From: Paraburkholderia tagetis | GTDB lineage: Bacteria > Pseudomonadota > Gammaproteobacteria > Burkholderiales > Burkholderiaceae | DNA length: 64,000 nt | Reading direction: 5' to 3' | NCBI RefSeq assembly: GCF_022213065.1 | Contig: NZ_JAKLJA010000011.1 | Coordinates: 1-64,000, forward strand | In this document: positions 54,757-64,000 of the stretch, in pieces | Position numbering within the stretch: position 1 is the stretch's first letter | Layout: each line of letters opens with the position of its first letter | The notes under the pieces: generated by a model | Databases searched by the model: none | Told to the model about the DNA's origin: nothing | What the model saw: only the letters and a program-made list of their open reading frames with translations | Made by a program: the position numbers and the translations under genes

Positions 54757-54858
54757 CGACGCAGCGCGTGGGCACAGCCGTGGTGGATACCGTCGCATGA
54801 ATACGGTCGCGTAAAACAGCCGCACGAGCCCGCGCGACAGTTAACGCCTGGTTGACGT

Positions 54859-55692
54859 TCAGTGCGAAGGCAACGCGCGCCACTGCCCGGGTGCGAGCCC
54901 GAAGCGCCGCGTAAACGCATGCGTGAAAGCGCTCTGGTCGCCGAAGCCCACTTCGAGGGCGATATGCGTGAGCGAGAGGCGGGGATCCGCGAGCAGCGCG
55001 AGCGAGGTGTCCAGACGCAAGCGCTGCAGATAGCGATGCGGCGTTTCGCCGAACGCTTCGATAAAGAGCTGATGAAAGCGCCGCATGCCGAAGCCGCAAT
55101 GTGCGGCCAGATCGGCGATGCGCAGCGGCTGCGCCAGATGTGCGCGCAGCCAGCGGTCGATGCGGGCGAAGTCGAGGCCCGCTGCGGCTTCGAAGGCGTC
55201 GCTGCCGGCGATGCCCGCTTGCGCGAGCACGGCCGCGCATAACTGCGTCGAAGCGTCCCAATGAAAGCGCCGTGTGTGCATCTCGGCGCGCTCGCTCGCG
55301 CCGGGGGCCGGCGCGGCGAGCAAGGCGCGTTGGCCACGCTGCGCGATCTCGCGCACGAGTTGCGCGAGCGCGGGGGCGATGCGCACGGCGCGCGCCGTGT
55401 CGAAGAGCCGCTCGGGCACCGCGAGCGCGGCGGCGGGCAAGTCCAGCACGAGCTGGCGATTTTCGCCGACGCCCGCATAGTCGTGCCGCGCGCCGGCCGG
55501 AATCAGCCAGGCCGAGCTCGGGTCGATGCGCTCGCCGACACCGTCCACCGTCATCACCATCTCGCCGTCGAGTCCCAGCACGATCTGATGAAAATCGTGC
55601 ACGTCGGTTTCCTCGATCGCGCCATAGCAGCGCAACGCGATGCCGGGCGCGGCAACGGGCGCGGTGACGGGAATGGTGCGATGCGAATTCAT
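54859..55692 (-). CDS. AraC-family transcriptional regulator
   Basis: A 277-residue regulator: N-terminal cupin-like domain (about 10-130, EMVMTVDGVGERIDPSSAW), then two HTHs in the C-terminal 100 residues (LAQPLRIADLAAHCGFGMRR and LTHIALEVGFGDQSAFTHAF). It sits 57 bases upstream of nothing obvious; the FKBP gene, on the same strand, lies behind it in the opposite reading order (further upstream). Target unknown. Confidence 0.88.
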   Translation of the reverse strand: MNSHRTIPVTAPVAAPGIALRCYGAIEETDVHDFHQIVLGLDGEMVMTVDGVGERIDPSSAWLIPAGARHDYAGVGENRQLVLDLPAAALAVPERLFDTARAVRIAPALAQLVREIAQRGQRALLAAPAPGASERAEMHTRRFHWDASTQLCAAVLAQAGIAGSDAFEAAAGLDFARIDRWLRAHLAQPLRIADLAAHCGFGMRRFHQLFIEAFGETPHRYLQRLRLDTSLALLADPRLSLTHIALEVGFGDQSAFTHAFTRRFGLAPGQWRALPSH

Positions 55693-55749
55693 GGCGAACG
55701 ACGCATGGGGCGCGTGCGGCGCATCGGCGCCACACGCGCGCCGCGATGC

Positions 55750-56091
55750 TTAGACGGCGAGCAGTTCCACTTCGAACACGAGCGTGGCGTTCGGCGGAAT
55801 CACGCCGCCCGCGCCGCGCGCGCCGTAGCCGAGTTGCGGCGGGATCGTGAGCTTGCGCACGCCGCCCACCTTCATGCCCTGCACGCCTTCGTCCCAGCCC
55901 TTGATGACCATTCCGCCGCCCAGCACGAAGGCGAACGGGTCGTTGCGGTCCTTGCTCGAATCGAACTTCTGGCCGTCCGTCAGCCAGCCGGTGTAGTGCA
56001 CGCTGACCGTCTGGCCGGCCTTTGCCTCGGCGCCGCTGCCTTCGGTCAGGTCTTCGTACTTGAGGCCGGATGCGGTGGTCGTGATCGACAT
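55750..56091 (-). CDS. FKBP-type peptidyl-prolyl isomerase
   Basis: A 113-residue single-domain FKBP with the conserved [34 protein letters not shown] and [11 protein letters not shown] segments. No signal peptide, so cytoplasmic. ATG 56091 gives the standard start; the frame is open upstream without support. It is transcribed before the AraC regulator on the minus strand (57-base gap). Confidence 0.95.
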   Translation of the reverse strand: MSITTTASGLKYEDLTEGSGAEAKAGQTVSVHYTGWLTDGQKFDSSKDRNDPFAFVLGGGMVIKGWDEGVQGMKVGGVRKLTIPPQLGYGARGAGGVIPPNATLVFEVELLAV

Positions 56092-56322
56092 GGAATGCTC
56101 CTGAATCGGAAAGGGGAAAAGCGTCATTGTAGGCGCTTTGCAGGCCGCGCGAGGCGCGCAGCCCGAGCGCGCCTCGCCTGTGCTTCGCCGGTGTATCGCC
56201 TGTGCTTTGCCCGTGCTGCGCGGGCACGGCGCGTGCGCGTGCCACCACGGCGCCACCACGATGGGCGCCGCTGCCTATAATTGGGCCGGCCCGCCCCAGG
56301 TGGGCGAAAGAAGAGGAATTCG

Positions 56323-57150
56323 ATGGCGTCCACAGCCCCTACCCCGACCGAACGCACGGCACGCCTGTGCGCCGAAGCCGCGTTGTTCATGCGCGACCAT
56401 GTGCTTTCGCGCGTCTCGCACGATTTGCGCAGCCCGCTAAACGCAATCCATAGCTGGGCCTATGTGCTCGAGCGCAAGATCGAGGGCACCGACGCCTCCG
56501 CGCAGCGCGCGCTCGAGGGCATCCGCACGGGCGTCGAGCAACAGGTGCATCTGCTCGAAACGCTCGTCGATACGACGCGCGCCGAAACACGCAAGCTGTA
56601 CATCGAGCGCGCGCCGTTCGCCCTCGATGCGCTCGTCGGCGAGACCGTTGACGAGGTGCGCCGCGGGCTCGCCGATGCGCGCGGCGTGTGCCTCGTCGTG
56701 CAGGGTACGCCCACCGGCGCGACGCTCGACGCCGCGCGCGAGCGCATCGGCCAGGCGCTCTGGCTCATGCTCGCATTCGCCACCGAGGCGAGCGTGGCGG
56801 GCGCGACGGTCTCGCTCGAGGTGAGCGTCGCGGCCACGGCCGTGCAATTCGAGGTGCACTGGCAGGCGAGCCAGGCGGCGCTTGCCGACGAGGCGCTGCC
56901 GCACCTGTTCGAACCATTCGCTCGGGCACAGGCGCGCGAGCCGCAGGAGGCGGGCCGTTACGCGTGGGTGCTCGCGTTGTGCCAGCGCGTGGCCGAGGCG
57001 CACGGCGGGCGCTTCGAGGCGCGGCCGCTCGTGGAGGGCGAGGCGGCTTCGCTCACGCTGAACGTGCCGGCTAACGGGGTGATTGGCGGGGTGATTGGCG
57101 GGGCGAATAGCGGAACGATTGGCGGGGCCGGCTCCGGTTCCAGCATCTGA
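56323..57150 (+). CDS. Histidine-kinase-like protein with degenerate ATPase domain
   Basis: A 275-residue soluble protein. The dimerisation/phosphoacceptor domain is well kept: VLSRVSHDLRSPLNAIHSW, with His in the H box (about residue 33). The ATPase half is eroded: the N box lacks its Asn (IGQALWLMLAFATEA), the DxGxG G1 box is missing, and G2 reads RYAWVLALCQ. Yet LFEPFARAQ still marks the F box. It has no TM or sensor domain and a Gly/Ile-rich tail. AAGAGGA precedes ATG 56323. Possibly a phosphatase or scaffold for a response regulator elsewhere. Confidence 0.75.
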   Translation: MASTAPTPTERTARLCAEAALFMRDHVLSRVSHDLRSPLNAIHSWAYVLERKIEGTDASAQRALEGIRTGVEQQVHLLETLVDTTRAETRKLYIERAPFALDALVGETVDEVRRGLADARGVCLVVQGTPTGATLDAARERIGQALWLMLAFATEASVAGATVSLEVSVAATAVQFEVHWQASQAALADEALPHLFEPFARAQAREPQEAGRYAWVLALCQRVAEAHGGRFEARPLVEGEAASLTLNVPANGVIGGVIGGANSGTIGGAGSGSSI

Positions 57151-57329
57151 ACGATTTGCGCGCGGGGCGAAGCCGCGCACAAATTGACTCCCTGCCGCAC
57201 CCGGGCTGCATGCGCGACGAGCGCCACGCGGGCAAGCTACGCCGGGTGGGTAATCCGTCCGGCCTATCCACGTCTTACAAGGGTCTTTCGCCCTTATACT
57301 GAGCGCTTCGTTTTCCGGAGCCCCCTGTC

Positions 57330-58799
57330 TTGATTCAGCTTATCGCTCTCGTCGGCGCGCTGTTGCTCGTTGCCCTCAACGGCTTCTTCGTCGCGGCGGA
57401 GTTCGGTCTCGTCAAGCTGCGCGCAACGCGCGTGCAAAGCCTGGCGACGCAGCACGGTTTTCGCGGGCGCTTGCTCGCCAAGGTTCACGGACAACTCGAC
57501 GCCTATCTTTCCGCGTGCCAGCTCGGCATCACGCTCGCTTCGCTCGGCCTTGGCTGGATCGGCGAGCCGGCCTTCGCGCAGTTGCTCGAACCGGTTTTCG
57601 ATCTCCTGGGCGTGCGCTCGCCGGAGGTGATCCACGGCATCTCGCTCGCGTTCGCTTTTACCGTGATCTCGTTCCTGCATATCGTGGTGGGCGAGCTCGC
57701 GCCCAAGTCGCTCGCGATTCGCGAGGCCGAGAAAATCTCGCTATGGGCTGCTGCGCCGCTGTACGGTTTTTACTGGACGATGTATCCGGCCATCTGGGCG
57801 CTCAATTCGAGCGCGAATGCCGTGCTGAGGCTGGCGGGTCTGTCGGCGGAGCATGGCACCGAGGCCCATTACTCGACCGAGGAGCTCAAGCTGATCCTGC
57901 GCAGCCGCCGCGCTGCGGCGCAGGCACAGGCGCAGGCCGAGGCACGCGCGCAAACCGATGCGCGTGCGCTCGCGAAGGGCCGCGCTGCGTTGGGTAGTGC
58001 GGTGCGCGCCAATAGTGCTGCCGGTCGTGGCGCGATCGCGGTAAGCACCGCAAATGCAGCAACTACGGGAAGTACGTACAGCGCCGACGAATGGAACGCA
58101 CTCGCGCATTCGCTGGACTTCTCGCGCCTGAGCGTCTCGGACCTCATGCGCCCCGCGCACGAGATGGTGGGCCTGCGCCGCGACCTGTCGCTCGGGGAGA
58201 ACATGCAGATCGTCGCGCGCCATCGCTTCAGCCGTTATCCGCTCTTCGAGGATGCCTCGGGCGAGCGCGTGGCGGGGCTCATCCATCTGAAGGATCTGCT
58301 GCTCGCGCGCGAGGCGGGCCACGTGCTCGACGACCTCGGCAAGTTCGTGCGTCCCGTGCAATACGTGAAGCCCGAGACGTCCGCACTCGCATTGTTCCGG
58401 CGCTTTCGCAAGGGCGCGCCGCACTTCGCGCTGGTCGGGCGCAAGGGTATGCGGCCGGGCGGTTTTCTCACACTCGACAATCTGCTCGGCGCGCTGGTGG
58501 GCCAGATTCACGATGAATTCCATCAGGCCGATACCGACTGGACCCGCATGGACGACGGCACGCTGATGGGCCGCGGCAGTCTGCCGGTGGTGTCGCTGGA
58601 GCAGGCGCTCGGCATCGATATCGACGAAGGGCGGGCGGAGTCGGTGGGCGGCCTCGTGATTCATGCGCTCAACGATCTGCCCACGGAGGGGCAGCGCGTC
58701 GAGTTCGATCGCTTCGACATCGTCGTCAAGAGGATGAAGGGGCCGCGCATCGTGCTCGTGCGCGTGTACCCGAAGGATCTGGAGGACGAGGGCGGTTGA
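57330..58799 (+). CDS. CNNM/CorC-type transporter-associated protein (DUF21 + CBS)
   Basis: A 489-residue membrane protein starting at TTG 57330. DUF21 transmembrane domain (about 1-170; NGFFVAAEFGLVKLR, HIVVGELAPKSLAI), CBS pair (about 265-390, VSDLMRPAHEMVGLRR) and C-terminal CorC/HlyC domain (about 405-485). An Ala/Arg-rich insert (about 192-245) separates DUF21 from the CBS domains and is not a normal family feature. Relatives affect magnesium or cobalt balance; often called hemolysin-like. Confidence 0.88.
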   Translation: MIQLIALVGALLLVALNGFFVAAEFGLVKLRATRVQSLATQHGFRGRLLAKVHGQLDAYLSACQLGITLASLGLGWIGEPAFAQLLEPVFDLLGVRSPEVIHGISLAFAFTVISFLHIVVGELAPKSLAIREAEKISLWAAAPLYGFYWTMYPAIWALNSSANAVLRLAGLSAEHGTEAHYSTEELKLILRSRRAAAQAQAQAEARAQTDARALAKGRAALGSAVRANSAAGRGAIAVSTANAATTGSTYSADEWNALAHSLDFSRLSVSDLMRPAHEMVGLRRDLSLGENMQIVARHRFSRYPLFEDASGERVAGLIHLKDLLLAREAGHVLDDLGKFVRPVQYVKPETSALALFRRFRKGAPHFALVGRKGMRPGGFLTLDNLLGALVGQIHDEFHQADTDWTRMDDGTLMGRGSLPVVSLEQALGIDIDEGRAESVGGLVIHALNDLPTEGQRVEFDRFDIVVKRMKGPRIVLVRVYPKDLEDEGG

Positions 58800-58839
58800 G
58801 CGAGTTGAGCGGGCTCGCGCGCCGCCCGATGAACGCGCT

Positions 58840-61836
58840 TCAAGCCGGCGCGAGATTCGACAGCACCGCGACGGGCAATGCGCTCAATACGTCGCGCAGA
58901 TACAGCACGTTGTCCTGATCGTGCCGCGTTGCATTGCGGATTGCATCACTCAGCCAGTCGTGCAGATCCACTGCCGGACACCCGTTTGGCAGCACCACTG
59001 CCGTATCGTCCCAGCGCGCGGGCTCGACGAGCGGAAGATCGCCATCCAGCAATGCCGCCGCATGCCGCGTGCCGATCACGACAGCCCACGTATCGCCGTG
59101 CCGGCGTGCAAAGGCAATCGCGTGCGCGGCCTGCACGCCGCGCACTTCCAGCGGCCAGTACTCGCCCTCGCGCAGCAACTCCGGCGCGCGAGCGCGCAGC
59201 GCCAGCAGGCGCGCAATGACGGCCTGCTTCACGTGCGCGTCGCGCCAGTGGGCAAGCTTGGCGGCCGGTGCGCCGTTATCGAGCGCCGCCGCGCGCAACG
59301 CAAAATCCACGGGCCTGCGGTTGTCGGGATCGACGAGGCTGAAATCCCATAGCTCCGTGCCTTGGTAGAGATCGGGCACGCCGGGCGAGGTCAGGCGCAG
59401 CACGGTTTGCAGCAGCGTATTGACGGCGCCAGCCGGCGCGATGCGCGCCACGAAGGCCGTGAGCGCCTGGAGGAAACCGTCGCGTCGCTGCGGTGCGAGG
59501 ATGTCGAGGAGAAATGCCTGGCAGTCCGATTCGTAGGCTTCGTCGGGCGAGAGCCAGTTGGTGCGCAGCTTCGCCTCGCGCAGCGCCTTCAATTGCCATT
59601 GCGCGACGCGTTCGGCCAGCTCGCGCACGCGCGCTTCGTCGCCGACGTCGAGATCGGGCGGCCAGCAGCCCACCAGCGTTTGATAGAGCGTGGCTTCGGC
59701 CATCGGGCCGGGTGCCCATTGTCCGGGTCCCGCCACAGCCCCTGACGATGCCGGCGAAGGCGCCGTGTCGTTGCGCCGCTGCGGCTGGTTCAGGGTGGAC
59801 CATGCGCGCAGTGTCGCGCTCCATTCGGGCGCGATTTCGCTGAGCACCGCGAGCCGCGCGCGCGCGTCTTCGCCGCGCTTGTGGTCGTGCGTGGCCGTGG
59901 CGAGCAAGGCACAGGGGAAGCGGCGCTGGCGCAGCGCATTCGACGCATGGAAGTCCTTCGCGCTGCGTGCGAAGTCGTCCGGGTCCGCGCCCACTTCGTT
60001 GCGCGACAGCAGTCTGCCGTAGCGGTAGAGCGCCGTGTCCTCGCTGGCCTTGGCCGCGAGCGGCGCGGTGAGTTGCGAGAAGAGCGTGAGTGCCGTGCGC
60101 TGCGCGATGAGCGCATGGCTCAGTGGCGTGGCAGGCGGGTTTTGTGCAGTGTGTCTGGCCGCGCTCGTGCCGGAAGCGGTGGCGGGCGTGGTGCCTGATG
60201 GGCTGGCGTGCCCGCTTGTTTGAGCGGCTTGCGTGGCCTGGGCGGCTTGGGCGGCTTGTGTGGCGTGAGCGCCCTGAGCCGCGCGCGAGGGCTTCGCGCC
60301 GTTGCCGCTCCCGGAGTCCGGCGCGCGTGCGCCAAGCCACGCATCGACCTGATCGAGTGCGGCAAGGCTCGCGCGCGGCAGCGCCTCGCGAGCCGCTTGC
60401 AGCGCGAGATCGAAATAGCGGTTGTCCTCGGCGCTGCGCAGACCGTTGGCCGGATAGATGCGATAGACCGGAAAGTGCATCGCAAGCTGCGCCACTACGC
60501 GGTGCACGCTTGCGTAGGTAAAGTCGCGCGTGGCGGGTTGCTCGCGCGCGATGCGGTGCAGCGCGCGCGCCGCGTGATCGAGTTCCGCCGCCAGTTGCGC
60601 GGCCAGCACCTCGCGGCGCGCGTCGAGCGCCACGTCCGCGAAGGAGGCGTCCTGCCCCGAGAGCGCAGTCCAGGTCTGCGCGAGCGGCGCGGCGCCCGCG
60701 GGGTCGTGCAGCAGGGCGCCCACGTCGTTCATGAAGTCATAGCCGGTCGTGCCTTGCACGGGCCAGTCGTCGCGCAGCGTCTCACCGCGCGCGAGAATTT
60801 TCTCGACGACGATATAAGATGGATGCGCGCGCAACGAAATTAGCCGCTGGCGCAGCCGCTCGCAATATTCGCGCGGGTCGGCGAGCCCGTCGATATGGTC
60901 GATGCGCAGGCCGTCGATCACGCCATCGGCGTAGAGGCGCAGTACGAGTTTGTGCACGGCCTCGAACACGTCGTGGCGCTCGACGCGCACGCCCGCGAGC
61001 GCGCTGATGTCGAAGAAGCGCCGCCAGTTCACTTCGTCAGTGGCGGTGCGCCACCACGCGAGCCGGAAGTGCTGGCGCTCCAGAAGTCGATGCAGGCGTT
61101 CGCGCGTAACGGGATTGACACCCGAGTGCGCTTGCAGAACGGCGTCGATGGCGGCGGTGCCCTCGCGCTCGACGAACGTGCGCAGCGCATCGCGCGCGGC
61201 GGCGGCGCGCGCCTGGTCGTCGGGCTGCGTGGTGAGGCCCTGGAACGACTTGGCGAGCGCGTCGAGATCCGCATGATTGGCCAACTGCAGCAGCGCCGCG
61301 TAATCGGTCGGGCAGATCGGGCAGACGTGCGGCCCGTATTGCACGAAAAAGCGTGCGAGCGCGGCGTCGAACTTCAGCGCGATGCGGCCCGAAGCAAGCT
61401 CGTCGCCGTATTGCGCGCCGAGAAACGGCATCAGCACCTTGCCGCGCAGCACCGGGTCGGGCGAATGCCAGTCGACGTCGAAGTGACGCGCGAACGCGCT
61501 GTGGCGCCCCCATTCGAGAATGTCGAGCCACCACGCGTTGTGTGCGCCGCCCACGCCCATGTGGTTGGGCACCAGGTCCACGATGAGGCCCATGTCGCGC
61601 GCGTGCAGCGCGTTGGCGAGGCGCCGCAGCGCCGCTTCGCCGCCCCGCTCCTCGCTCACCACGCCGTAGTCGACCGTGTCGTAGCCGTGCATCGAACCGG
61701 GTTGCGCGGTCGTGATGGGCGAAAGATAGAGATGGCTCACGCCGAGCGCGGCGAAGTAATCGAGCTGCGCCAGCGCGTCGTCGAACGTGAAGTCATGGTG
61801 AAGCTGCAAGCGCAGCGTGGCGCGCGGGCGTGTCAT
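58840..61836 (-). CDS. treY: Malto-oligosyltrehalose synthase
   Basis: A 998-residue GH13 enzyme turning the reducing end of maltooligosaccharides into trehalose linkage, with TreZ releasing trehalose. N-terminal RATLRLQLHHDFTFDDALAQ and catalytic-region motifs LRIDHIDGLADP (nucleophile Asp) and YIVVEKILARGE (acid/base Glu). A low-complexity Ala/Gln/Thr insert of about 60 residues lies around residues 510-570. Its ATG overlaps the malQ stop by four bases (ATGA), so the two are an operon. treZ is not in the window. Confidence 0.94.
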   Translation of the reverse strand: MTRPRATLRLQLHHDFTFDDALAQLDYFAALGVSHLYLSPITTAQPGSMHGYDTVDYGVVSEERGGEAALRRLANALHARDMGLIVDLVPNHMGVGGAHNAWWLDILEWGRHSAFARHFDVDWHSPDPVLRGKVLMPFLGAQYGDELASGRIALKFDAALARFFVQYGPHVCPICPTDYAALLQLANHADLDALAKSFQGLTTQPDDQARAAAARDALRTFVEREGTAAIDAVLQAHSGVNPVTRERLHRLLERQHFRLAWWRTATDEVNWRRFFDISALAGVRVERHDVFEAVHKLVLRLYADGVIDGLRIDHIDGLADPREYCERLRQRLISLRAHPSYIVVEKILARGETLRDDWPVQGTTGYDFMNDVGALLHDPAGAAPLAQTWTALSGQDASFADVALDARREVLAAQLAAELDHAARALHRIAREQPATRDFTYASVHRVVAQLAMHFPVYRIYPANGLRSAEDNRYFDLALQAAREALPRASLAALDQVDAWLGARAPDSGSGNGAKPSRAAQGAHATQAAQAAQATQAAQTSGHASPSGTTPATASGTSAARHTAQNPPATPLSHALIAQRTALTLFSQLTAPLAAKASEDTALYRYGRLLSRNEVGADPDDFARSAKDFHASNALRQRRFPCALLATATHDHKRGEDARARLAVLSEIAPEWSATLRAWSTLNQPQRRNDTAPSPASSGAVAGPGQWAPGPMAEATLYQTLVGCWPPDLDVGDEARVRELAERVAQWQLKALREAKLRTNWLSPDEAYESDCQAFLLDILAPQRRDGFLQALTAFVARIAPAGAVNTLLQTVLRLTSPGVPDLYQGTELWDFSLVDPDNRRPVDFALRAAALDNGAPAAKLAHWRDAHVKQAVIARLLALRARAPELLREGEYWPLEVRGVQAAHAIAFARRHGDTWAVVIGTRHAAALLDGDLPLVEPARWDDTAVVLPNGCPAVDLHDWLSDAIRNATRHDQDNVLYLRDVLSALPVAVLSNLAPA

Positions 61837-64000
61837 GGCACGGTACGAACGAAGGGCGCGGCCAGCGCATCGCCCGGGCTGGCGGGGCCGCCGGAATCGC
61901 TGGAGCCACCGGAATCGCTGGAGCCGCCGGAACTGCCGGAGTTACCGGAGTTACCCGAGTTGCCGGAGTGTCCAGAATCGCTGGCATCGTCGCCGTTTGT
62001 TGCGTCGCTTGCGGCCTTCGCGGCTTCATCGGCCCGTGTGCGCGCACGCACGACGGTCTGGATGCGCGCGGCGAACGCGGGATCGGCGAACAGGGCGTCG
62101 ACGGGCAGCGGCAGACGCCGGCGCCAGTTCGGGTGCTCGTCGATCGAGCCCGGCAGATTCGGTTGATCGGCGAGACCGAGCAGGTCTTCGAGCGGGCAGG
62201 TCACGAGCGGGCTCGCGCTGGCCGCCACGTAGCCGAGCGCGCCTTCCACTGGCGCTGTATCGGGCGCTGGCGCTGGCGACGGCGCAGGCGACAACACAGG
62301 TGAAGGCACAGGTGACGGCGCGGACGGCGCCTCGGCGGCGTCGCGCGGTGCGAAGCCGGTGTCCTGCAGCGCGCGCCAGAGCGCCGCGCGGTCGGTGGCG
62401 CGCTGGGTGTGCTCGAGCGCGACGGGGTCGCGCCCGTCCTCGCGCGCCAGCGTCTGGCCGATGCGGTGGCGCCAGTCGATGTCGGTGCCGTTCCACCAGC
62501 CCGCGACGGTCGGCAGATCGTGCGTCGTGGTGGCGGCCACGCAGTTCGCGTCGTAGCGCGCGGGCGCGAGGAACGCGCTGCCCTTGCGCTCGAACCACAG
62601 CACGCGGATGCCGTAGAATCCGTGCGCGGCGAGCCGCTCGCGCAAGCCCGGCGGCACGGTGCCGAGATCTTCGCCGATCACAATGGCGCGGTGCCGCCAC
62701 GACTCGAGCGCGATGAGCCGCACGAGATCGTCGAACGGATAGCGCAGATACGCACCGTGTTTTGCGCTTTTGCCTTCGGGCACGAGCCACAAACGCCGCA
62801 GGCCGAGGATGTGGTCGATGCGCACGCCGCCCGCGTGCATGAACGCGGCGCGCAGCATGTCGATGAATGCGCGAAAGCCGGTGTTGTGCATCGCGCGCGG
62901 CGAAAACGTGGTGAGCCCCCAGCTTTGCCCCGCCTGATTGAAGAGGTCGGGCGGCGCGCCAACCGAGACGCGTTGCAGCATGTCGTCGGGCTGCGCCCAT
63001 GCCTGCGAGCCCGCGCCGTCGCAGCCCACCGCGAGATCCGCGACGAGGCCGATCGCCATGCCGGCCTCGCGCGCCTCGTGTTGCGCGCGCGCGAGGCCTT
63101 CTGCCGCGAGCCATTGCAGGAAGCGGTGAAAGTCCACTTCGCGCCGGTGCGTCGTGGCGAAGCGCGCGACTTCCGCGCTGCGCGGGTCGCGCAGGGGCTC
63201 GGGCCAGTCCCGCCAGTGGCGAGCGCCGCCGGACTCTTTGAGCATGGCGGCCTGAAGCGCCTCGAAGCGCGCGTGGTCTTCGAGCGCTTCACCGCCGCGC
63301 GCGCAGAACGCATCGAACGCCTCGGCGCGCGGCGAATGACGGGTGCGCTCCGTGCTGTCGAAACGATCGAAGAGCACGCGCAGCACCGCGAGCTTGAGTG
63401 GCAGCGCGCGCGTCCAATCGATCAGCGGCAGGGCTTCCAGCTCGCGCGCGGTGTCGCCGGTCTGCGCCGCGACGCTGGCTTCGTGCGCAGCCTGCGCGCC
63501 GAACACGGCGGCCGGATCGATGTGCGCGACGTTGAGCCAGAGCCGCGAGGAAGGCGAGTACGGGCTGAAGTGGCCCGGCTCGGCGCTGAACATCGCATGC
63601 GTGGGGCTGACCGCGAGCGCATGAGCCCCGTGCCTTGCGCTTTGCGTGGCGAGCGTGGCGAGCGCGCTGTAATCGCCGATGCCGCCATCGCCATTGCGTC
63701 GGAGTCCGTACAATTGCGCGGCAATGCCCCAGAGCGGCGGCACGCGTGATTGCGCACCGCTCGGGTTGGCGTCGTTGCCGTGCCGGGCGCGCCAGGCATC
63801 GGCGATGGTGTGGCAGCGCGGCGGCGCGACGGCGATCGTCAGGCGATGATCGTGAACGGTGAGCGTGTGATAGCCGGGCTCGGAGAGCGGTGCGAGCAGC
63901 GCGGGCGAGTCTCGCGGCGCGGTGAAGCGGCCCTCGATATGCTCGCCGTTTTCCAGATCGATGCGATAGTGGCTGCCCGTGCGCACCGCCGAAGACGGCA
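61833..64000 (-). CDS. malQ: 4-alpha-glucanotransferase (5' end beyond window)
   Basis: At least 717 residues of a proteobacterial-type MalQ (GH77), cut at its N-terminus by the right window edge; the frame stays open to the edge. Family motifs: GGVRIDHILGLRRLWLVP (nucleophile Asp) and IVIGEDLGTVPPGLRERL (acid/base Glu). Two unusual low-complexity parts: a Pro/Ser/Ala linker (SPVPSPVLSPAPSPAPAP) and a Ser-Gly-Asn repeat tail (SGHSGNSGNSGNSGSSGG). It should make or trim the maltodextrins used by TreY. Confidence 0.93.
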   Translation of the reverse strand, partial: PSSAVRTGSHYRIDLENGEHIEGRFTAPRDSPALLAPLSEPGYHTLTVHDHRLTIAVAPPRCHTIADAWRARHGNDANPSGAQSRVPPLWGIAAQLYGLRRNGDGGIGDYSALATLATQSARHGAHALAVSPTHAMFSAEPGHFSPYSPSSRLWLNVAHIDPAAVFGAQAAHEASVAAQTGDTARELEALPLIDWTRALPLKLAVLRVLFDRFDSTERTRHSPRAEAFDAFCARGGEALEDHARFEALQAAMLKESGGARHWRDWPEPLRDPRSAEVARFATTHRREVDFHRFLQWLAAEGLARAQHEAREAGMAIGLVADLAVGCDGAGSQAWAQPDDMLQRVSVGAPPDLFNQAGQSWGLTTFSPRAMHNTGFRAFIDMLRAAFMHAGGVRIDHILGLRRLWLVPEGKSAKHGAYLRYPFDDLVRLIALESWRHRAIVIGEDLGTVPPGLRERLAAHGFYGIRVLWFERKGSAFLAPARYDANCVAATTTHDLPTVAGWWNGTDIDWRHRIGQTLAREDGRDPVALEHTQRATDRAALWRALQDTGFAPRDAAEAPSAPSPVPSPVLSPAPSPAPAPDTAPVEGALGYVAASASPLVTCPLEDLLGLADQPNLPGSIDEHPNWRRRLPLPVDALFADPAFAARIQTVVRARTRADEAAKAASDATNGDDASDSGHSGNSGNSGNSGSSGGSSDSGGSSDSGGPASPGDALAAPFVRTVP

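Noticed and set aside
1..64000. tRNA, rRNA genes or CRISPR arrays
   Set aside because: No tRNA-like cloverleaf with a CCA-adjacent acceptor, no rRNA and no regularly spaced repeats with unique spacers were seen by eye; all tandem repeats here are contiguous.

Overview
The window reads as a GC-rich (roughly 65 percent) beta-proteobacterial replicon of the Burkholderia sensu lato group, most likely Paraburkholderia or a close relative. The reasons are the gene order leuC-leuD-leuB / asd-fimV-truA-trpF-trpB-methyltransferase-trpA-accD-folC-SPOR-cvpA-purF-metZ, the sdhCDAB-sdhE-gltA cluster, an acdS gene with a divergent Lrp-type regulator (common in plant-associated members), and copies of a palindromic intergenic repeat that I remember as very abundant in Paraburkholderia. 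This is inferred from gene content; no database was searched.

Layout. 1-6.5 kb: the end of an unknown gene, a decayed minus-strand fragment, then a four-gene tripartite efflux pump (FUSC inner-membrane protein, DUF1656, HlyD adaptor, NodT-type outer-membrane factor) followed by a CynR-like LysR regulator. 6.5-10.3 kb: ACC deaminase (acdS) with its divergent Lrp/AsnC regulator, an M20 amidohydrolase and a PsiE-like protein. 10.5-12.6 kb: a 44-residue orphan protein behind a strong promoter, then divergent gntK and gntR with three copies of one operator palindrome. 12.6-14.9 kb: a cold-shock protein, a second IF-1, a DUF188 protein and a small secreted beta-repeat protein. 15.2-22.9 kb: an apparent taurine/sulfoacetaldehyde module (MocR-type TauR, Xsc, a TauY-like FAD oxidase, two small paralogous SnoaL-fold proteins and a LysR regulator). 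23-28.8 kb: succinate dehydrogenase and citrate synthase, with a large inverted-repeat element splitting sdhA from sdhB. 29-34.2 kb: a two-component system, a TerC-family membrane protein, an M48 lipoprotein protease and a MipA/OmpV porin-like protein. 34.5-54.8 kb: the biosynthetic block (Leu, Asp-family, Trp, fatty acid, folate, purine, Met), with an orphan DNA methyltransferase inside the trp genes and a MOSC protein at the end. 54.9-58.8 kb: an AraC regulator, an FKBP, a degenerate histidine kinase and a CNNM/CorC-like membrane protein. 58.8-64 kb: treY and the 3' part of malQ, continuing past the window edge.

The most interesting signal is between leuB and asd. A 40-codon ATG-to-TGA reading frame ends 82 bases before asd, and its last 21 residues are almost all isoleucine and threonine. 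It is followed by two mutually exclusive stem-loops. This looks like a thrL-style attenuation leader placed in front of aspartate-semialdehyde dehydrogenase, the gene that commits aspartate to Thr/Ile synthesis. Second is the roughly 550-bp inverted-repeat element between sdhA and sdhB, which is built from the same palindrome that stands alone after xsc. Third is the triple GntR operator set, with one copy across the gntK stop codon, suggesting repression by looping.

Many genes carry in-frame minisatellites (M20 hydrolase, FimV, MOSC protein, MalQ, and the TauR stop codon), so length variation between strains is likely.
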